A stretch of DNA of 41,971 nt from an uncultured Alistipes sp. (GTDB lineage Bacteria > Bacteroidota > Bacteroidia > Bacteroidales > Rikenellaceae). Where the stretch lies: the NCBI GenBank assembly GCA_947623305.1, contig CANQGQ010000016.1:1-41971 (forward strand). Reading direction: 5' to 3'. Below the pieces are notes generated by a model. That model did not search any database. It saw only the letters and a program-made list of their open reading frames with translations, and was not told the origin of the DNA. Shown piece after piece: positions 23,134 to 32,827 of this stretch. The position numbers and the translations under genes are program-made. Position 1 is the stretch's first letter, and every line of letters starts with the position of its first letter.

Positions 23134-24810
23134 TTACTTCACCAGATTATAGGCGATCGCGAAGCGGATCGGGGCCTCGTTGCCGGCCCCCTCCTCTCCC
23201 CAGAGCGCGACGTATGCGGTCGTGAAAAGATCGGTGGCTTCGGGGCCTAAATAGACCTTGCGCAACGGCAGCGACGCCTGTTCGAAATCGAATCCGTCGC
23301 CTGCCTCCTGCTTCGCCTTGAGGTATTGGTTCCACATCTCCTGCACATGGCTCGTGATGTCCATTTGGTAACAGCCGTGGCTGCGGTTGATGTTGCCGCC
23401 GTAGGCAAGTGTCGTGCCGTAATAGGATTCGTAGGTGTAGTTGTAGTCCGAAATGGGAATTTTGCGCCAGTAGTCGGTGTACATGCCCAATCGCGAGGGC
23501 GCAGCATTCATCCGTTCGATGAGAGGACCGGCTTGAGCGGCATCGAGGTTTTGCCAGTCGTATTGGCCGCCCGGGAAATAGACCTCCATCAGGACTTGCG
23601 TGAAGGCCAGCGAGCGGAACGCTTTTCCGGATTGGGCGTTTTCTTCGTCGATCAGCGCTTGCAGATCGTCGAAGAACGTCTGTGTGAAGTCGATTTCGGT
23701 TACCACGCCGCCCAGCCCCTCGACATAAACGAGCGGCATTTCCGGTCGATCGGTGTTCAGCGTACCGTCCGGATGGTAGGCCCGGGCCTGGGCGATGTCG
23801 ATCTTCGAACCGTTGTAATCATGCTCGATGGTGTTGATCGAAACGTTGCCGCAATCGGTCAGTTCGGTGTCCTTGAAGTAGTAAACCATGCCGATGGTGT
23901 CCTGGATGAGCGACGGGTCTGCCTCGACACGGTTCCGTCCGTAGATCGAGAAGCCCGAAGCCGTAAGGTCGGTCGCATAGATCGTGCCTTTCGATTCGGA
24001 CGATCCCGATACAGCCGTTCTGTCGCTCTCCGCCGGTTTGATGTAGAGCCCTTTGAAGGCTTTGAACCATTCGGCGATGTTGTCTCGGTCGTAGATCGCA
24101 TAGTTGCCCGCCTGTTCGCCCGATTGCAGCATCAGCTGCTTGACGAACTCTTTGCCCGCATCCGTGGGGGTCATGGTTACGGCCTGGACCGACGGCCCGT
24201 TGTCGCCCCCCAACTTGAAGGTGAAAAGCGGCGTCGTGCCGACGACCGATCGCCCTCCGAGATAGGAAACTCGCATCGGATCGAAATTCATATAGAATGT
24301 GCTGTCGCGTTTGTCGGAACTTGCGGCGAGCGGCTTTTCCGTCAGATAGTCGTTGGAAACGATCTCGTACACTTCGAACGTCTGTTCGGTCAGCGTATCC
24401 TTGCCGTATCCGGTGATGGAGAGCAGGATCTGGGCCGAGTCGAAGATGGGCTTGTAACCGAAATACCCCTCGTCGACGAGGTAGTAGTTCGAGAACTGAG
24501 CGAGCAGGCCGGCCTTGCGCAGGCCGACCGTATCGTTGTACATCGTTCCCAAATAACCGGTCGTCAGCTTCGACGTAACGATGGAGTCCGTCTGATAAAG
24601 CCGCGTACGGAGATATTTTTTCGGGCTCGGCTCCATTTTGTTCGCCTGGAGCACCGTATAGCCCGCTTTCATCTGTTGGTTGTCGGGAACTAAATTGGCT
24701 CCCAGGGTGTCGTCTTTCGTGGTGCAGCCGACGAGGAACAGGGCCGCGAGCAGAACGACCGGCACCGACTGCCGCGACAGACGACGGAGTTTATACATGA
24801 AGTGCTTCAT
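23134..24810 (-). CDS. DUF4270-family lipoprotein
   Basis: This 558-residue lipoprotein has a signal sequence ending VVLLAALFLVGC and then TTKDDTLGANLVPDNQQ. The DxxLGANLxP-type opening and the long beta-rich body with LYQTDSIVTS and FDSAQILLSI are characteristic of DUF4270, a Bacteroidetes surface or periplasmic family of unknown function. It commonly lies beside the half-size glycogen synthase, as here. Two starts are possible: 24810, overlapping the upstream gene by 20 nt, or 24798 (MYKLRRLSRQ), overlapping by 8 nt as ATGTATAA; the second is at least as likely. A hairpin follows the stop. Confidence 0.88.
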   Translation of the reverse strand: MKHFMYKLRRLSRQSVPVVLLAALFLVGCTTKDDTLGANLVPDNQQMKAGYTVLQANKMEPSPKKYLRTRLYQTDSIVTSKLTTGYLGTMYNDTVGLRKAGLLAQFSNYYLVDEGYFGYKPIFDSAQILLSITGYGKDTLTEQTFEVYEIVSNDYLTEKPLAASSDKRDSTFYMNFDPMRVSYLGGRSVVGTTPLFTFKLGGDNGPSVQAVTMTPTDAGKEFVKQLMLQSGEQAGNYAIYDRDNIAEWFKAFKGLYIKPAESDRTAVSGSSESKGTIYATDLTASGFSIYGRNRVEADPSLIQDTIGMVYYFKDTELTDCGNVSINTIEHDYNGSKIDIAQARAYHPDGTLNTDRPEMPLVYVEGLGGVVTEIDFTQTFFDDLQALIDEENAQSGKAFRSLAFTQVLMEVYFPGGQYDWQNLDAAQAGPLIERMNAAPSRLGMYTDYWRKIPISDYNYTYESYYGTTLAYGGNINRSHGCYQMDITSHVQEMWNQYLKAKQEAGDGFDFEQASLPLRKVYLGPEATDLFTTAYVALWGEEGAGNEAPIRFAIAYNLVK

Positions 24811-25600
24811 AGAATCGCATGTAGTTGTCGAAAAACGCTTTGTCGGCGGGCGGGCAGTATTCGAGCAGAGGTTTGCCGCTGGCCCGTACCATTTCGAGCG
24901 TCTTTGCGTCGACCCGTTCCGAAGCCACTACCGCACCGTCGGCATAGTTCATAACGAAACGATAGAGATTTTCGTATGAAGGCGTGTCGAGCATTTTGAG
25001 ATTTTTGCTTTTGATGTTCTCGCCGGCGATCTTTTCGCGCAGACCGCTGTCGAGCGGTTGGGGAAAAGCGTCGTCGTAGAACGAGACGACGACTTTTACG
25101 TCGCGGAAAAGCGGTTCGTCGGCGAAGACCGTCTTCAGATAAACGGGCACCAGTGCCGAGAACCAGCCGTGGCAATGGACGACGGTGGGCATCCACCGCA
25201 GTTTCTTGACGGTTTCGATCACGCCGCGGGCGAAAAAGAGGGCCCGTTCGTCGTTATCGGGGAAATAGAACCCTTCGGCATCGGTCAGTGCGGCCTTGCG
25301 GGCGAAATAGTCGTCGTTGTCGATGAAGTAGATTTGTACGCGGGCCGCCGGAATGGATGCGACCTTGATGATCAGCTGATGATCGTTGTCGTCGATGATG
25401 AGATTCATCCCCGACAGGCGGATGACCTCGTGCAGCTGGTGCCGGCGTTCGTTGATGCAGCCGTAGCGCGGCATGAACGTTCGGATTTCGTTGCCCCGTT
25501 CCTGCATTGCCTGCACCAGTCCGCGGCACAATTGCGCCTCTTCCTCATCGGGGAAATAGGGCGCGATTTGCTGACACACATACAGAATCTTGCTTGCCAT
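24791..25600 (-). CDS. Glycogen/starch synthase N-terminal-domain protein (half-size)
   Basis: Starting at ATG 25600 (MASKILYVCQQIAPYFPDEE) this protein has 269 residues and corresponds to the N-terminal Rossmann domain of GT5 glycogen synthase only. VCQQIAPYFPDEEEAQLCRG replaces the ADP-glucose loop KxGGL of true synthases, and the VVHCHGWFSALVPVYLK segment matches the usual HDWHTALVP run. The C-terminal catalytic half, with the donor-binding site, is absent. Half-size proteins of this type are common in Bacteroidetes next to DUF4270 and are often annotated glycogen synthase, but activity is doubtful. A -7 box lies 21 nt upstream. An in-frame ATG at 25678 is upstream of that box and is rejected. 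Confidence 0.85.
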   Translation of the reverse strand: MASKILYVCQQIAPYFPDEEEAQLCRGLVQAMQERGNEIRTFMPRYGCINERRHQLHEVIRLSGMNLIIDDNDHQLIIKVASIPAARVQIYFIDNDDYFARKAALTDAEGFYFPDNDERALFFARGVIETVKKLRWMPTVVHCHGWFSALVPVYLKTVFADEPLFRDVKVVVSFYDDAFPQPLDSGLREKIAGENIKSKNLKMLDTPSYENLYRFVMNYADGAVVASERVDAKTLEMVRASGKPLLEYCPPADKAFFDNYMRFYEALHV

Positions 25601-25620
25601 ATTCGAGGGGTTTATATCTG

Positions 25621-25628
25621 CAAAGATA
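25621..25628 (-). promoter_or_regulatory. -7 promoter box of the glycogen-synthase-like/DUF4270 pair
   Basis: CAAAGATA reads TATCTTTG on the minus strand, an exact consensus match 21 nt upstream of the ATG at 25600. Confidence 0.65.
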
Positions 25629-25722
25629 CGAAATTTTTTATTAGCGCGATAATCGCTTCCCTGGCTCTCGGCCGGCATCTTCGCTTCCGGCCGCTTTCCG
25701 AGGCAAAGTATCTTCGGCGAAG

Positions 25723-26772
25723 TCAGAGAATCAGCATCGCGTCGCCGTAAGTGCCGAAGCGGTAACCCTCCTCTTTGGCGATCTTATAGGCGTTCATGAC
25801 CCGGTCGTAGCCGCCGAATGCCGCCGCCATCATCAGTTGCGTGGAGTACGGCAGATGGAAATTGGTTACCATGGCGTCCGCGACCGTGAATTCATAAGGC
25901 GCGAAGATGAATTTGTTCGTCCAGCCCTCTCCGGAGTCGATCATGCCGTTGGTCGAGACGACCGTTTCGAGCGTCCGCATGACCGTCGTGCCGATCGAAA
26001 CGACTTTGCGGCCGTTGCGTTTGGCCGAGTTGACCGCTTCGGCCGTCTCGTCCGTTACGAAATACTGCTCCGAATCCATCTTGTGCTTCGAGAGGTCTTC
26101 GACATCCACCGTCCGGAAGTTGCCCAGACCGACGTGCAGCGTGATGAATGCACGATCCACGCCCTTGATCTCCATGCGCTTCATCAGGTGCTTAGAGAAG
26201 TGCATGCCGGCGGTCGGTGCCGCCACGGCACCCTCCTTGGCGGCGAAAATCGTCTGATAGCGATCGGCGTCTTCGGGCTCGACCTTTTCGCGCACCCATC
26301 TCGGCAGCGGGGTCTCGCCCAAGGCATAGAGCGCCTCCTTGAATTCCTCGTAGGAACCGTCGAAGAGGAACCGCAGCGTGCGGCCCCGCGACGTCGTATT
26401 GTCGATGACCTCGGCGACCAGCAGATCGTCGTCTCCGAAATAGAGTTTGTTGCCGATGCGTATTTTGCGGGCCGGATCGACCAGCACATCCCACAACCGT
26501 TGTTCGTGGTTGAGCTCCCGCAGCAGGAAAATTTCGATTTCAGCGCCCGTCTTCTCCTTGTTGCCGTATAATCGGGCAGGGAAAACCTTCGTGTCGTTGA
26601 ACACGAAGAGGTCTTTTTCTTCGAAATAGTCGAGAATATCCTTGAAAATGCGGTGTTCGATCGTCCCCTTTTTCCGGTCGATGACCATCAATCGCGAATC
26701 GTCCCGATTGTCAGTCGGGTATTTCGCGATCATTTCGGGTGCGAATTCGTACCCGTACTGCGATAATTTCAT
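25723..26772 (-). CDS. queA: S-adenosylmethionine:tRNA ribosyltransferase-isomerase
   Basis: This 349-residue enzyme transfers and isomerises the ribosyl group of S-adenosylmethionine onto preQ1 in tRNA, forming epoxyqueuosine. The family features are clear: [15 protein letters not shown] (about 56-70), [12 protein letters not shown] (about 182-193), [13 protein letters not shown] and the C-terminal [19 protein letters not shown]. The length is normal. It follows truB on the minus strand after a 112-nt gap that shows no terminator, so it could be the last gene of the ftsX-to-queA run. Confidence 0.96.
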   Translation of the reverse strand: MKLSQYGYEFAPEMIAKYPTDNRDDSRLMVIDRKKGTIEHRIFKDILDYFEEKDLFVFNDTKVFPARLYGNKEKTGAEIEIFLLRELNHEQRLWDVLVDPARKIRIGNKLYFGDDDLLVAEVIDNTTSRGRTLRFLFDGSYEEFKEALYALGETPLPRWVREKVEPEDADRYQTIFAAKEGAVAAPTAGMHFSKHLMKRMEIKGVDRAFITLHVGLGNFRTVDVEDLSKHKMDSEQYFVTDETAEAVNSAKRNGRKVVSIGTTVMRTLETVVSTNGMIDSGEGWTNKFIFAPYEFTVADAMVTNFHLPYSTQLMMAAAFGGYDRVMNAYKIAKEEGYRFGTYGDAMLIL

Positions 26773-26884
26773 CGTACGTGTGATTTTTCGTCTATATGGT
26801 TGCTTTTTCCGGCTCGTCGGCGAACGGCTCCGCGTTGGGGGAAGTTGAGGACGGCCCTAAATTAAATAATATACGCAGAAAAAG

Positions 26885-27601
26885 CTATTTTGTTTCAAGT
26901 TGTTGTAATTTTTGCAAAAAATCGTCGAGCGGCAGCGATCGGGCGAGGGTGAATCCGCCGCTCCGTGTACGGCGCAAGGCCGTCAGATGGGCGCCGCTTT
27001 CGAGCGCTTCGCCGATTTCGCGGGCCAGCGAACGGATGTACGTTCCCTTGCTGCACCTGACCCGTATGCGGATACGCGGCAAAGCGCATTCCAGCAATTC
27101 CAATTCGTAGATCGTGATTTTGGCTTGGCGCAGTTCCAACGTTTCGCCGGCGCGTGCCAGTTCGTAGGCACGGGTGCCCTCGACTTTCTTCGCCGAAAAG
27201 AGCGGTGGCGTCTGCATCCGTTCGCCCGTGAGCGATTGCAGGGCGTCGAGCACCTTTTCGCGCGTGATGTGCTCCCATGGATAGGTGCGGTCGATGGGAT
27301 GTTCGAGGTCGTAGCTGGGGGTCGTGGCGCCTAATTGTACATCGGCCACATACTCTTTCTCTTCGGCTTGCAGGGCATCGACCATTTTGGTCGCCCGCCC
27401 GATGCAGACCAACAAAATGCCCGTAGCCAGCGGATCGAGCGTGCCGGCATGCCCCACCTTGATGCGGTGATAGCCCAATTTTCGGAGCGTGTATTTGATT
27501 TTGCGGACGACGTCCGCCGAGGTCCATTCCAGCGGCTTGTCCAAAACGGCGATGTACCCCTCCTCGAAGTTGATGCCCCGCAGATCGTTGTATGCCTCCA
27601 T
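26885..27601 (-). CDS. truB: tRNA pseudouridine-55 synthase
   Basis: This 238-residue enzyme makes pseudouridine 55 in the T-loop of tRNAs. The catalytic Asp is D56 in GHAGTLDPLATGIL; KPLEWTSADVVRKI precedes it, and YVADVQLGATTPSYDLE and RIRVRCSKGTYIRSLAREIG are the usual later motifs. It lacks the C-terminal PUA domain of E. coli TruB, as is common in short bacterial forms. Its start overlaps the uppP stop by 1 nt, so the two are translationally linked. Confidence 0.96.
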   Translation of the reverse strand: MEAYNDLRGINFEEGYIAVLDKPLEWTSADVVRKIKYTLRKLGYHRIKVGHAGTLDPLATGILLVCIGRATKMVDALQAEEKEYVADVQLGATTPSYDLEHPIDRTYPWEHITREKVLDALQSLTGERMQTPPLFSAKKVEGTRAYELARAGETLELRQAKITIYELELLECALPRIRIRVRCSKGTYIRSLAREIGEALESGAHLTALRRTRSGGFTLARSLPLDDFLQKLQQLETK

Positions 27602-28392
27602 CAGCAGAACCAGCTAATTAGGGCGATGAAACCCGCCGCGGCGCAGTAAAGTGCGAACCAGATGAGTTTGCCCCGTTTGACCATTTCGATCATGAATTTG
27701 CAGGCTGCGCAGCCCGTGAGGAAGGCCGCCAGAAATCCGGCTGCCAGCTGCATGCTCCCGATGCCCGTCGTCAGCTCGCCGCTCACTATTTCGAGGAGCG
27801 TTTCGCCCAGAATCGGGGCGAGCACCATCAGAAACGAGAATTGGGCGACGGCCGCTTTTTTGTTGCCGAGCAGCAGGCCCGTCGCGATGGTCGATCCGGA
27901 GCGCGACAGCCCGGGCATCGCCGCCAGTGCCTGCGCGATGCCGATGATGAATGCGTCGCGATAGGAGATGTGTTCCTTTTCGCGTGGGCGGGCATAGTAG
28001 GCGAAGGCGAGCAGCGCCGCGGTCAGCAGCAGCATGCCCCCGACCAAGGCCAGAATCCACGGCGCATTGAGCATTGCGTCGATTCGGTCTTTGAAACAGC
28101 ATCCGACGATGCCGATGGGGATCATCGAGACGACGATTTTCAGGACGTAGGCTTGTTCGGGCGTGAATCGACGCGAAAACAAGCCCTTCAACAGGCGCCA
28201 TACTTCGCTCCACAGCACGACGATCGTGCTGAGCACCGTTGCGGCGTGGAGCGTTACGTCGAACATCAGGTTTTCTTCGAGTTCGACCCCTAAAAGGGCC
28301 TTGGCGATCTGGAGGTGTCCGCTGCTCGAAACGGGCAGAAATTCGGTGATTCCCTGCACGATGCCGAGCAGGATGGCTTGCAGTGTATCCAT
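27601..28392 (-). CDS. uppP: Undecaprenyl-diphosphatase
   Basis: This 263-residue integral membrane enzyme recycles undecaprenyl pyrophosphate to the monophosphate carrier used for peptidoglycan and surface glycans; loss or overexpression changes bacitracin sensitivity in E. coli. The BacA-family motifs are present: [18 protein letters not shown] (about 15-32) and [18 protein letters not shown] (about 158-175). Seven to eight hydrophobic helices are visible. It sits in the ftsX-DUF3098-uppP-truB run typical of Bacteroidetes. Confidence 0.96.
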   Translation of the reverse strand: MDTLQAILLGIVQGITEFLPVSSSGHLQIAKALLGVELEENLMFDVTLHAATVLSTIVVLWSEVWRLLKGLFSRRFTPEQAYVLKIVVSMIPIGIVGCCFKDRIDAMLNAPWILALVGGMLLLTAALLAFAYYARPREKEHISYRDAFIIGIAQALAAMPGLSRSGSTIATGLLLGNKKAAVAQFSFLMVLAPILGETLLEIVSGELTTGIGSMQLAAGFLAAFLTGCAACKFMIEMVKRGKLIWFALYCAAAGFIALISWFC

Positions 28393-28429
28393 GAGTCAGT
28401 AGCGGGAAAATGGCGGCGGCGAAGCCGGT

Positions 28430-28684
28430 TCAGTAACGTTTCATGATGGCGTAAATCTCGACGACGAATCCGCCGATGACCAGAATGGGCGCCAGCGTGA
28501 TGCGTCGCCACGAGAACATGGCGTAGTTGAATTCGTCGGGCGAATCGCTGCCCCCTCCCGCCATCAGCACGAAGCCGAGCAGAACGATGCCGAATCCGGC
28601 GAGGAGCCAGACGTAGTTGCGACGGGCGAGCGGCAGGCGCGGATCCCGTTCCTCTTTGCGGGGCGTATGGTCGGTGTTAGCCAT
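28430..28684 (-). CDS. DUF3098-family small membrane protein
   Basis: This 84-residue protein has a charged N-terminus (HTPRKEERDPRLPLARRNY) and two hydrophobic helices (about 27-43 and 61-78) joined by a loop containing GGGSDSPDEFNYAMFSWRRI. This is the DUF3098 pattern, a Bacteroidetes family of unknown function found almost always between ftsX and uppP. The gap to ftsX is 3 nt, so it is co-transcribed with it. A role near the division or wall-synthesis machinery is inferred only from this placing. Confidence 0.92.
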   Translation of the reverse strand: MANTDHTPRKEERDPRLPLARRNYVWLLAGFGIVLLGFVLMAGGGSDSPDEFNYAMFSWRRITLAPILVIGGFVVEIYAIMKRY

Positions 28685-28687
28685 AGG

Positions 28688-29572
28688 TCAATATAGGTAT
28701 ATCTTGTTCGATTTCATGTTGATGAACTTGTTGAGCGCCGTCCACGTGAAAATGAGCGACAGGACGATGCCTCCGGCAATCATCGCGCCGAGAATCAGCA
28801 GGATTTTTTGGTTTTCGGCGGCGGTCAGTATGCCGGGAACCGTTTCGTTGAGGCCGTAGATCGCTGCAACGAACAGCACCGAGGCGCCCGTGCCGGCCAG
28901 GATGCCCTGCGTGATGCTGTTCGCGAGAAAAGGCTTCATGATGAACCACTTCGTTGCGCCCACGAGTTTCATGGTGTTGATGAGGTAGCGTTTCGAGAAG
29001 ATGGCCAGCCGGATGGTATTACTCAACAATATCAGCGAGATAATCAATAATGCTCCGCCGAACAGCAGCAAAATCAACCGGATTTTGTTCACCGTGCCGT
29101 GCAGTTGTTCGGCCAGCCGGGCCGGAAACGAGACCTGTTTCACGCCGTCGATCCGTTCCGCTTCGCGGAGGAATGCATCGACCGCCTCCTGTTCTTCGGA
29201 GCGTGACGTGAGGGTCAGTTCGAAGGAGTCGAGCAGCGGATTCTCGCCGTCGAGCACCTCCTCGAATTGCGCACCGAAAAATTGGCGGAATTCGGCGTCT
29301 TCGATTTTCTCCTCTTTCGAGACGAAAGTTACCGTGCGGACGAGTTCGTGCGCAGAGAGTTGCGAAGCGATGCTGTCGCGGCGTTCGGGAGCGAGGTCGT
29401 TGCGCAATTCGACGGTTACGGCGATACTCTCTTTCAACGAATCGGCCGCGACCATCGCCACGAGCATCAAATGCCCCACCGATCCCAACAGAAAAAGCAC
29501 GAGCGCCATGCTGACGGTCGAGATGATGTAGGAGTTGCGCACTTTGCGCTTCAATCGCTTGTCGTCTTTCAT
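28688..29572 (-). CDS. ftsX: FtsX-type division permease
   Basis: From the ATG at 29572 (MKDDKRLKRKVRNSYIISTV) the protein has 294 residues; a GTG six codons upstream is possible but less likely. It has one N-terminal helix, a periplasmic domain of about 120 residues, and three C-terminal helices (about 165-195, 215-240, 255-280), the FtsX topology. With FtsE it forms an ABC-type complex that controls wall hydrolases at the division site. The ftsE gene is not next to it, which is common in Bacteroidetes. A -7 box lies about 36 nt upstream. Confidence 0.93.
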   Translation of the reverse strand: MKDDKRLKRKVRNSYIISTVSMALVLFLLGSVGHLMLVAMVAADSLKESIAVTVELRNDLAPERRDSIASQLSAHELVRTVTFVSKEEKIEDAEFRQFFGAQFEEVLDGENPLLDSFELTLTSRSEEQEAVDAFLREAERIDGVKQVSFPARLAEQLHGTVNKIRLILLLFGGALLIISLILLSNTIRLAIFSKRYLINTMKLVGATKWFIMKPFLANSITQGILAGTGASVLFVAAIYGLNETVPGILTAAENQKILLILGAMIAGGIVLSLIFTWTALNKFINMKSNKIYLY

Positions 29573-29607
29573 GCTGGTAGAGGGGCGCACCGTTTTCGGT
29601 CGCCCGA

Positions 29608-29615
29608 CAAAGGTA
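29608..29615 (-). promoter_or_regulatory. -7 promoter box of the ftsX operon
   Basis: CAAAGGTA reads TACCTTTG on the minus strand, an exact consensus match 36 nt upstream of the ftsX ATG and divergent from the arabinose block. Confidence 0.6.
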
Positions 29616-29700
29616 GCAATTTTATTTGATTCGACCGCATGCTTCGGTGGCGGTCGGGGACGTTAGACGAAAAAATATTTTTATTTCCGGATTTTTTCTG

Positions 29701-29708
29701 TAAATTTG
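29701..29708 (+). promoter_or_regulatory. -7 promoter box of the arabinose block
   Basis: TAAATTTG is an exact TAnnTTTG match 26 nt upstream of the galM ATG. Its 5' side is very T-rich (29670-29698). No obvious arabinose-regulator operator is recognisable. Confidence 0.55.
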
Positions 29709-29733
29709 TTCTGCTAAAACCACTTGACCTGAA

Positions 29734-30870
29734 ATGAACACTTTCGGAAAATTCCTGCTGATAGCGGGGATCGCGTGTGCGAGTGCGTGCGCTGAGCAGC
29801 CGCAAACTACGAAATCCGGTCTCGTTCCGGCCGATTTCGCAACCGAAATAGACGGTCGTCGCACCGGACTTTACACCCTTACGAATGCCAACGGCATGGA
29901 GGTCGCCATCACCGATTTCGGCGGACGGGTCGTTTCGATGATGGTGCCTGACCGGACGGGACAGTTGCGCGACGTCGTGTTGGGATTCGATTGCATCGAC
30001 GATTACATCCACGTTCCGTCCGACTTCGGCGCTTCGATCGGCCGTTACGCGAACCGCATCGGCCAGGGCCGCTTCACACTCGACGGACAAGAGTACGACC
30101 TGCCCAAGAACAATTTCGGCCATTGCCTGCATGGCGGCCCGAACGGATGGCAGTACAAGGTGTACGAGGTGGTGGAAGCCGATGATTCGCATCTCGTGCT
30201 GGCGATGCACTCGCCCGACGGCGACGAAGGGTTCCCGGGGACGGTCGATGCAACGGTAACCTATCGGTTGACCGATGACAATGCGCTGATTATCAGTTAC
30301 GAGGCCACGAGCGATGCACCGACTGTCATCAATCTGACGAATCATTCCTATTTCAATCTTTCGGGCGATCCTTCGACGTCGGTTTGCGGCGATTGGCTGC
30401 AGATCGAGGCCGACGCCTTCACGCCGGTCGACAGCACTTTCATGACTACGGGCGAAATCCTTCCGGTCGAAGGGACACCGATGGATTTCCGCACGGCGAA
30501 ACGGATCGGAACGGAGATCGACCGCTATGATTACGAACAACTGAAAAACGGCAACGGCTACGATCATAATTGGGTGCTGTCCACCGCCGGCGATCTGACG
30601 CGCAAGGCCGCCGAACTCCGCAACGATGCGACGGGCATCGTGTTGGAGCTCTACACCGACGAACCCGGCGTGCAGGTCTATACGGGCAATTTCCTCGATG
30701 GAACGGTAACGGGGAAACGGGGCGTTGTCTACAAGCAGCGGGCGGCCATCTGCCTCGAAACGCAGCATTATCCCGATTCGCCGAACAAACCGGCTTGGCC
30801 TTCGGTCGTCCTGCGCCCGGGCGAGACCTATCGGAGCCATTGCATCTATCGGTTTACGACGACCGAGTGA
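29734..30870 (+). CDS. galM: Aldose 1-epimerase (mutarotase), exported lipoprotein
   Basis: This 378-residue protein interconverts alpha and beta anomers of free sugars. A lipoprotein signal is visible (MNTFGKFLLIAGIACASACA, lipidated Cys 19), so it acts in the periplasm or at the surface. GASIGRYANRIGQGRF (99-114), HCLHGGPNGWQ (130-140), the catalytic His in NLTNHSYFNL (H204) and the catalytic Glu in AICLETQHYPDSPN (E342) are all intact. Placed first in the arabinose block, it probably supplies the anomer taken up by the symporter that follows. The 188-nt gap to that gene shows only a weak 6-bp hairpin (30908-30921). Confidence 0.94.
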   Translation: MNTFGKFLLIAGIACASACAEQPQTTKSGLVPADFATEIDGRRTGLYTLTNANGMEVAITDFGGRVVSMMVPDRTGQLRDVVLGFDCIDDYIHVPSDFGASIGRYANRIGQGRFTLDGQEYDLPKNNFGHCLHGGPNGWQYKVYEVVEADDSHLVLAMHSPDGDEGFPGTVDATVTYRLTDDNALIISYEATSDAPTVINLTNHSYFNLSGDPSTSVCGDWLQIEADAFTPVDSTFMTTGEILPVEGTPMDFRTAKRIGTEIDRYDYEQLKNGNGYDHNWVLSTAGDLTRKAAELRNDATGIVLELYTDEPGVQVYTGNFLDGTVTGKRGVVYKQRAAICLETQHYPDSPNKPAWPSVVLRPGETYRSHCIYRFTTTE

Positions 30871-31058
30871 ATGCGTTCCCGTGCGTTCTATCCTTTCCGT
30901 ATTTTTTTCGCTCCCGAGCGAGCGGCGAGTGCAACGAAAACCGGTGCGGATCGGACGAATCATCGCGATGGGGCGGATCGCTCTTCCCCTCCCCTCCCCG
31001 ACAGAGAATGATAAGAACTTTATAATACCCAAATAAGAACCAAAACAAGTTAATAAGA

Positions 31059-32753
31059 ATGCAAGCATTAGACTGGATCGTGATCGCCTTGTTCGCGGGC
31101 GTGATGGTATGGATCGTCGTGTCGGTCCTGCGCAAGAAGAATGAAAATTCTTCGGATTATTTCCTCGGCGGTCGCGATGCGACGTGGATCGCCATCGGTA
31201 CGTCGTTGTTCGCTTCGAACATCGGATCGGAACATCTGATCGGGTTGGCCGGTGCCGGCGCTTCGTCGGGTATGGCCATGGCCCATTGGGAGATTCAGGG
31301 TTGGATGATTCTGCTGTTGGGATGGGTTTTCGTGCCTTTCTATTCACGCAGTATGGTGTTGACGATGCCCGAATTTCTGGAACGGCGTTACAATCCCCAG
31401 TCGCGCACGATCCTTTCGATGATTTCGTTGATCAGTTACGTGATGACCAAAGTCGCCGTTACGGTTTACGCCGGCGGTCTGGTTTTCCAGCAGGTGTTCG
31501 GCATCCAGGAGCTTTGGGGCATCGACTTCTTTTGGATCGCGGCCATCGGGTTGGTGCTCATTACGGCGCTCTATACCATCATCGGCGGTATGGAGTCGGT
31601 GCTGAAAACCTCGGTGCTGCAAACGCCCATCCTGTTGTTGGGCTCGGCCTTCATCCTCTTCTTCGGATTCAAGGCGCTCGGCGGTTGGGATCAGATGATG
31701 GAAATTTGTTCGGCCAAGACGGTCAACGCTTACGGCGATACGATGGCCAATCTGATCCGCAGCAACGAAGACCCCGATTTTCCGTGGTTGGGCGCCTTGC
31801 TCGGATCGTCGATCATCGGATTCTGGTATTGGTGTACCGACCAGTTCATCGTGCAGCGCGTGCTTTCCGGCCGTAACGAACGCGAAGCCCGCCGCGGTAC
31901 GATATTCGGAGCCTATCTGAAACTGCTGCCCGTATTCCTTTTCCTCATCCCGGGCATGATTGCCTACGCCATGCACGCCAAGGGAATCGAAATCAACGGC
32001 ACGGTATTCGAATTGGTCGATAAGGACGGTGTTTATGCGGCCGATGCGGCATTCCCCGTGCTCGTCGCCAAGTTGCTGCCCGCCGGCATGAAAGGCATCG
32101 TCGTGTGCGGTATCCTCGCGGCGCTGATGTCGTCGTTGGCTTCGCTTTTCAACTCGTCGGCCATGTTGTTCACCATCGACTTCTACAAGCGGTTCAAGCC
32201 CGAAACCCCCGAGAAACGGTTGGTCGTGATCGGTCAGATCGCTACGGTCGTCATCGTCGGTCTGGGTATCCTCTGGATTCCCGTCATGCGGTCGGTCGGC
32301 AGCGTGCTCTACAATTATTTGCAGGATGTGCAGTCGGTGCTCGCCCCGGGAATCGCTTCGGCGTTCCTGTTGGGCATCTGTTGGAAGCGTGCTTCGGCCA
32401 AAGGCGGTATGTGGGGCCTGTTGTCCGGCTTGATTATCGGTCTGACCCGCTTGGGTGCGAAAGTCTATTACAGCAACGTAACGGATGCGGCGGACAATCT
32501 GTTCAAATATCTGTTCTATGACATGAACTGGCTGTTCTTCTGCGGGTGGATGATGTTGTTCTGCTGCATCGTGGTGATTGTCGTCAGCCTCTGCACCCAG
32601 GCACCCGATCCGGCCAAGATTCAGGGCCTCGTGTTCGGTACGTCGACGCCCGAGCAGATCGCGGCGACCCGCAAAAGCTGGAACAAGTGGGACATCTTCC
32701 ATACCTGCGTCATTCTTGCGATAACGGTTGCGTTCTACTATTATTTCTGGTAA
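31059..32753 (+). CDS. Sodium:sugar symporter (SSS/SGLT family)
   Basis: This 564-residue membrane protein has about 14 hydrophobic helices, the SSS family layout. Characteristic segments are SSDYFLGGRDATWIAIGTSL (about 31-50), FASNIGSEHLIGLAGAGASS, MVLTMPEFLERRYNPQSRTI and the later ALMSSLASLFNSSAMLFTID. It resembles vSGLT-type galactose/glucose carriers and should couple sugar entry to sodium. Because it lies between galM and araDAB, L-arabinose is the likely substrate, but that is inference from position. The 74-nt gap to araD contains no terminator. Confidence 0.92.
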   Translation: MQALDWIVIALFAGVMVWIVVSVLRKKNENSSDYFLGGRDATWIAIGTSLFASNIGSEHLIGLAGAGASSGMAMAHWEIQGWMILLLGWVFVPFYSRSMVLTMPEFLERRYNPQSRTILSMISLISYVMTKVAVTVYAGGLVFQQVFGIQELWGIDFFWIAAIGLVLITALYTIIGGMESVLKTSVLQTPILLLGSAFILFFGFKALGGWDQMMEICSAKTVNAYGDTMANLIRSNEDPDFPWLGALLGSSIIGFWYWCTDQFIVQRVLSGRNEREARRGTIFGAYLKLLPVFLFLIPGMIAYAMHAKGIEINGTVFELVDKDGVYAADAAFPVLVAKLLPAGMKGIVVCGILAALMSSLASLFNSSAMLFTIDFYKRFKPETPEKRLVVIGQIATVVIVGLGILWIPVMRSVGSVLYNYLQDVQSVLAPGIASAFLLGICWKRASAKGGMWGLLSGLIIGLTRLGAKVYYSNVTDAADNLFKYLFYDMNWLFFCGWMMLFCCIVVIVVSLCTQAPDPAKIQGLVFGTSTPEQIAATRKSWNKWDIFHTCVILAITVAFYYYFW

Positions 32754-32827
32754 AAAGCGGCCGTTAGAAAGGGAAGCTATTTATTAATTAAAATTAGAAT
32801 TGCTACGGATAAAAAGCAGTAATTTTT

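Noticed and set aside
23326..24693. 455-codon plus-strand frame opposite the DUF4270 gene
   Set aside because: The minus strand has a clear lipoprotein signal and family features; the plus frame shows none.
31344..32702. 452-codon minus-strand frame opposite the symporter gene
   Set aside because: It is charged and His/Gln-rich with no domain, a shadow of the membrane-helix codons.
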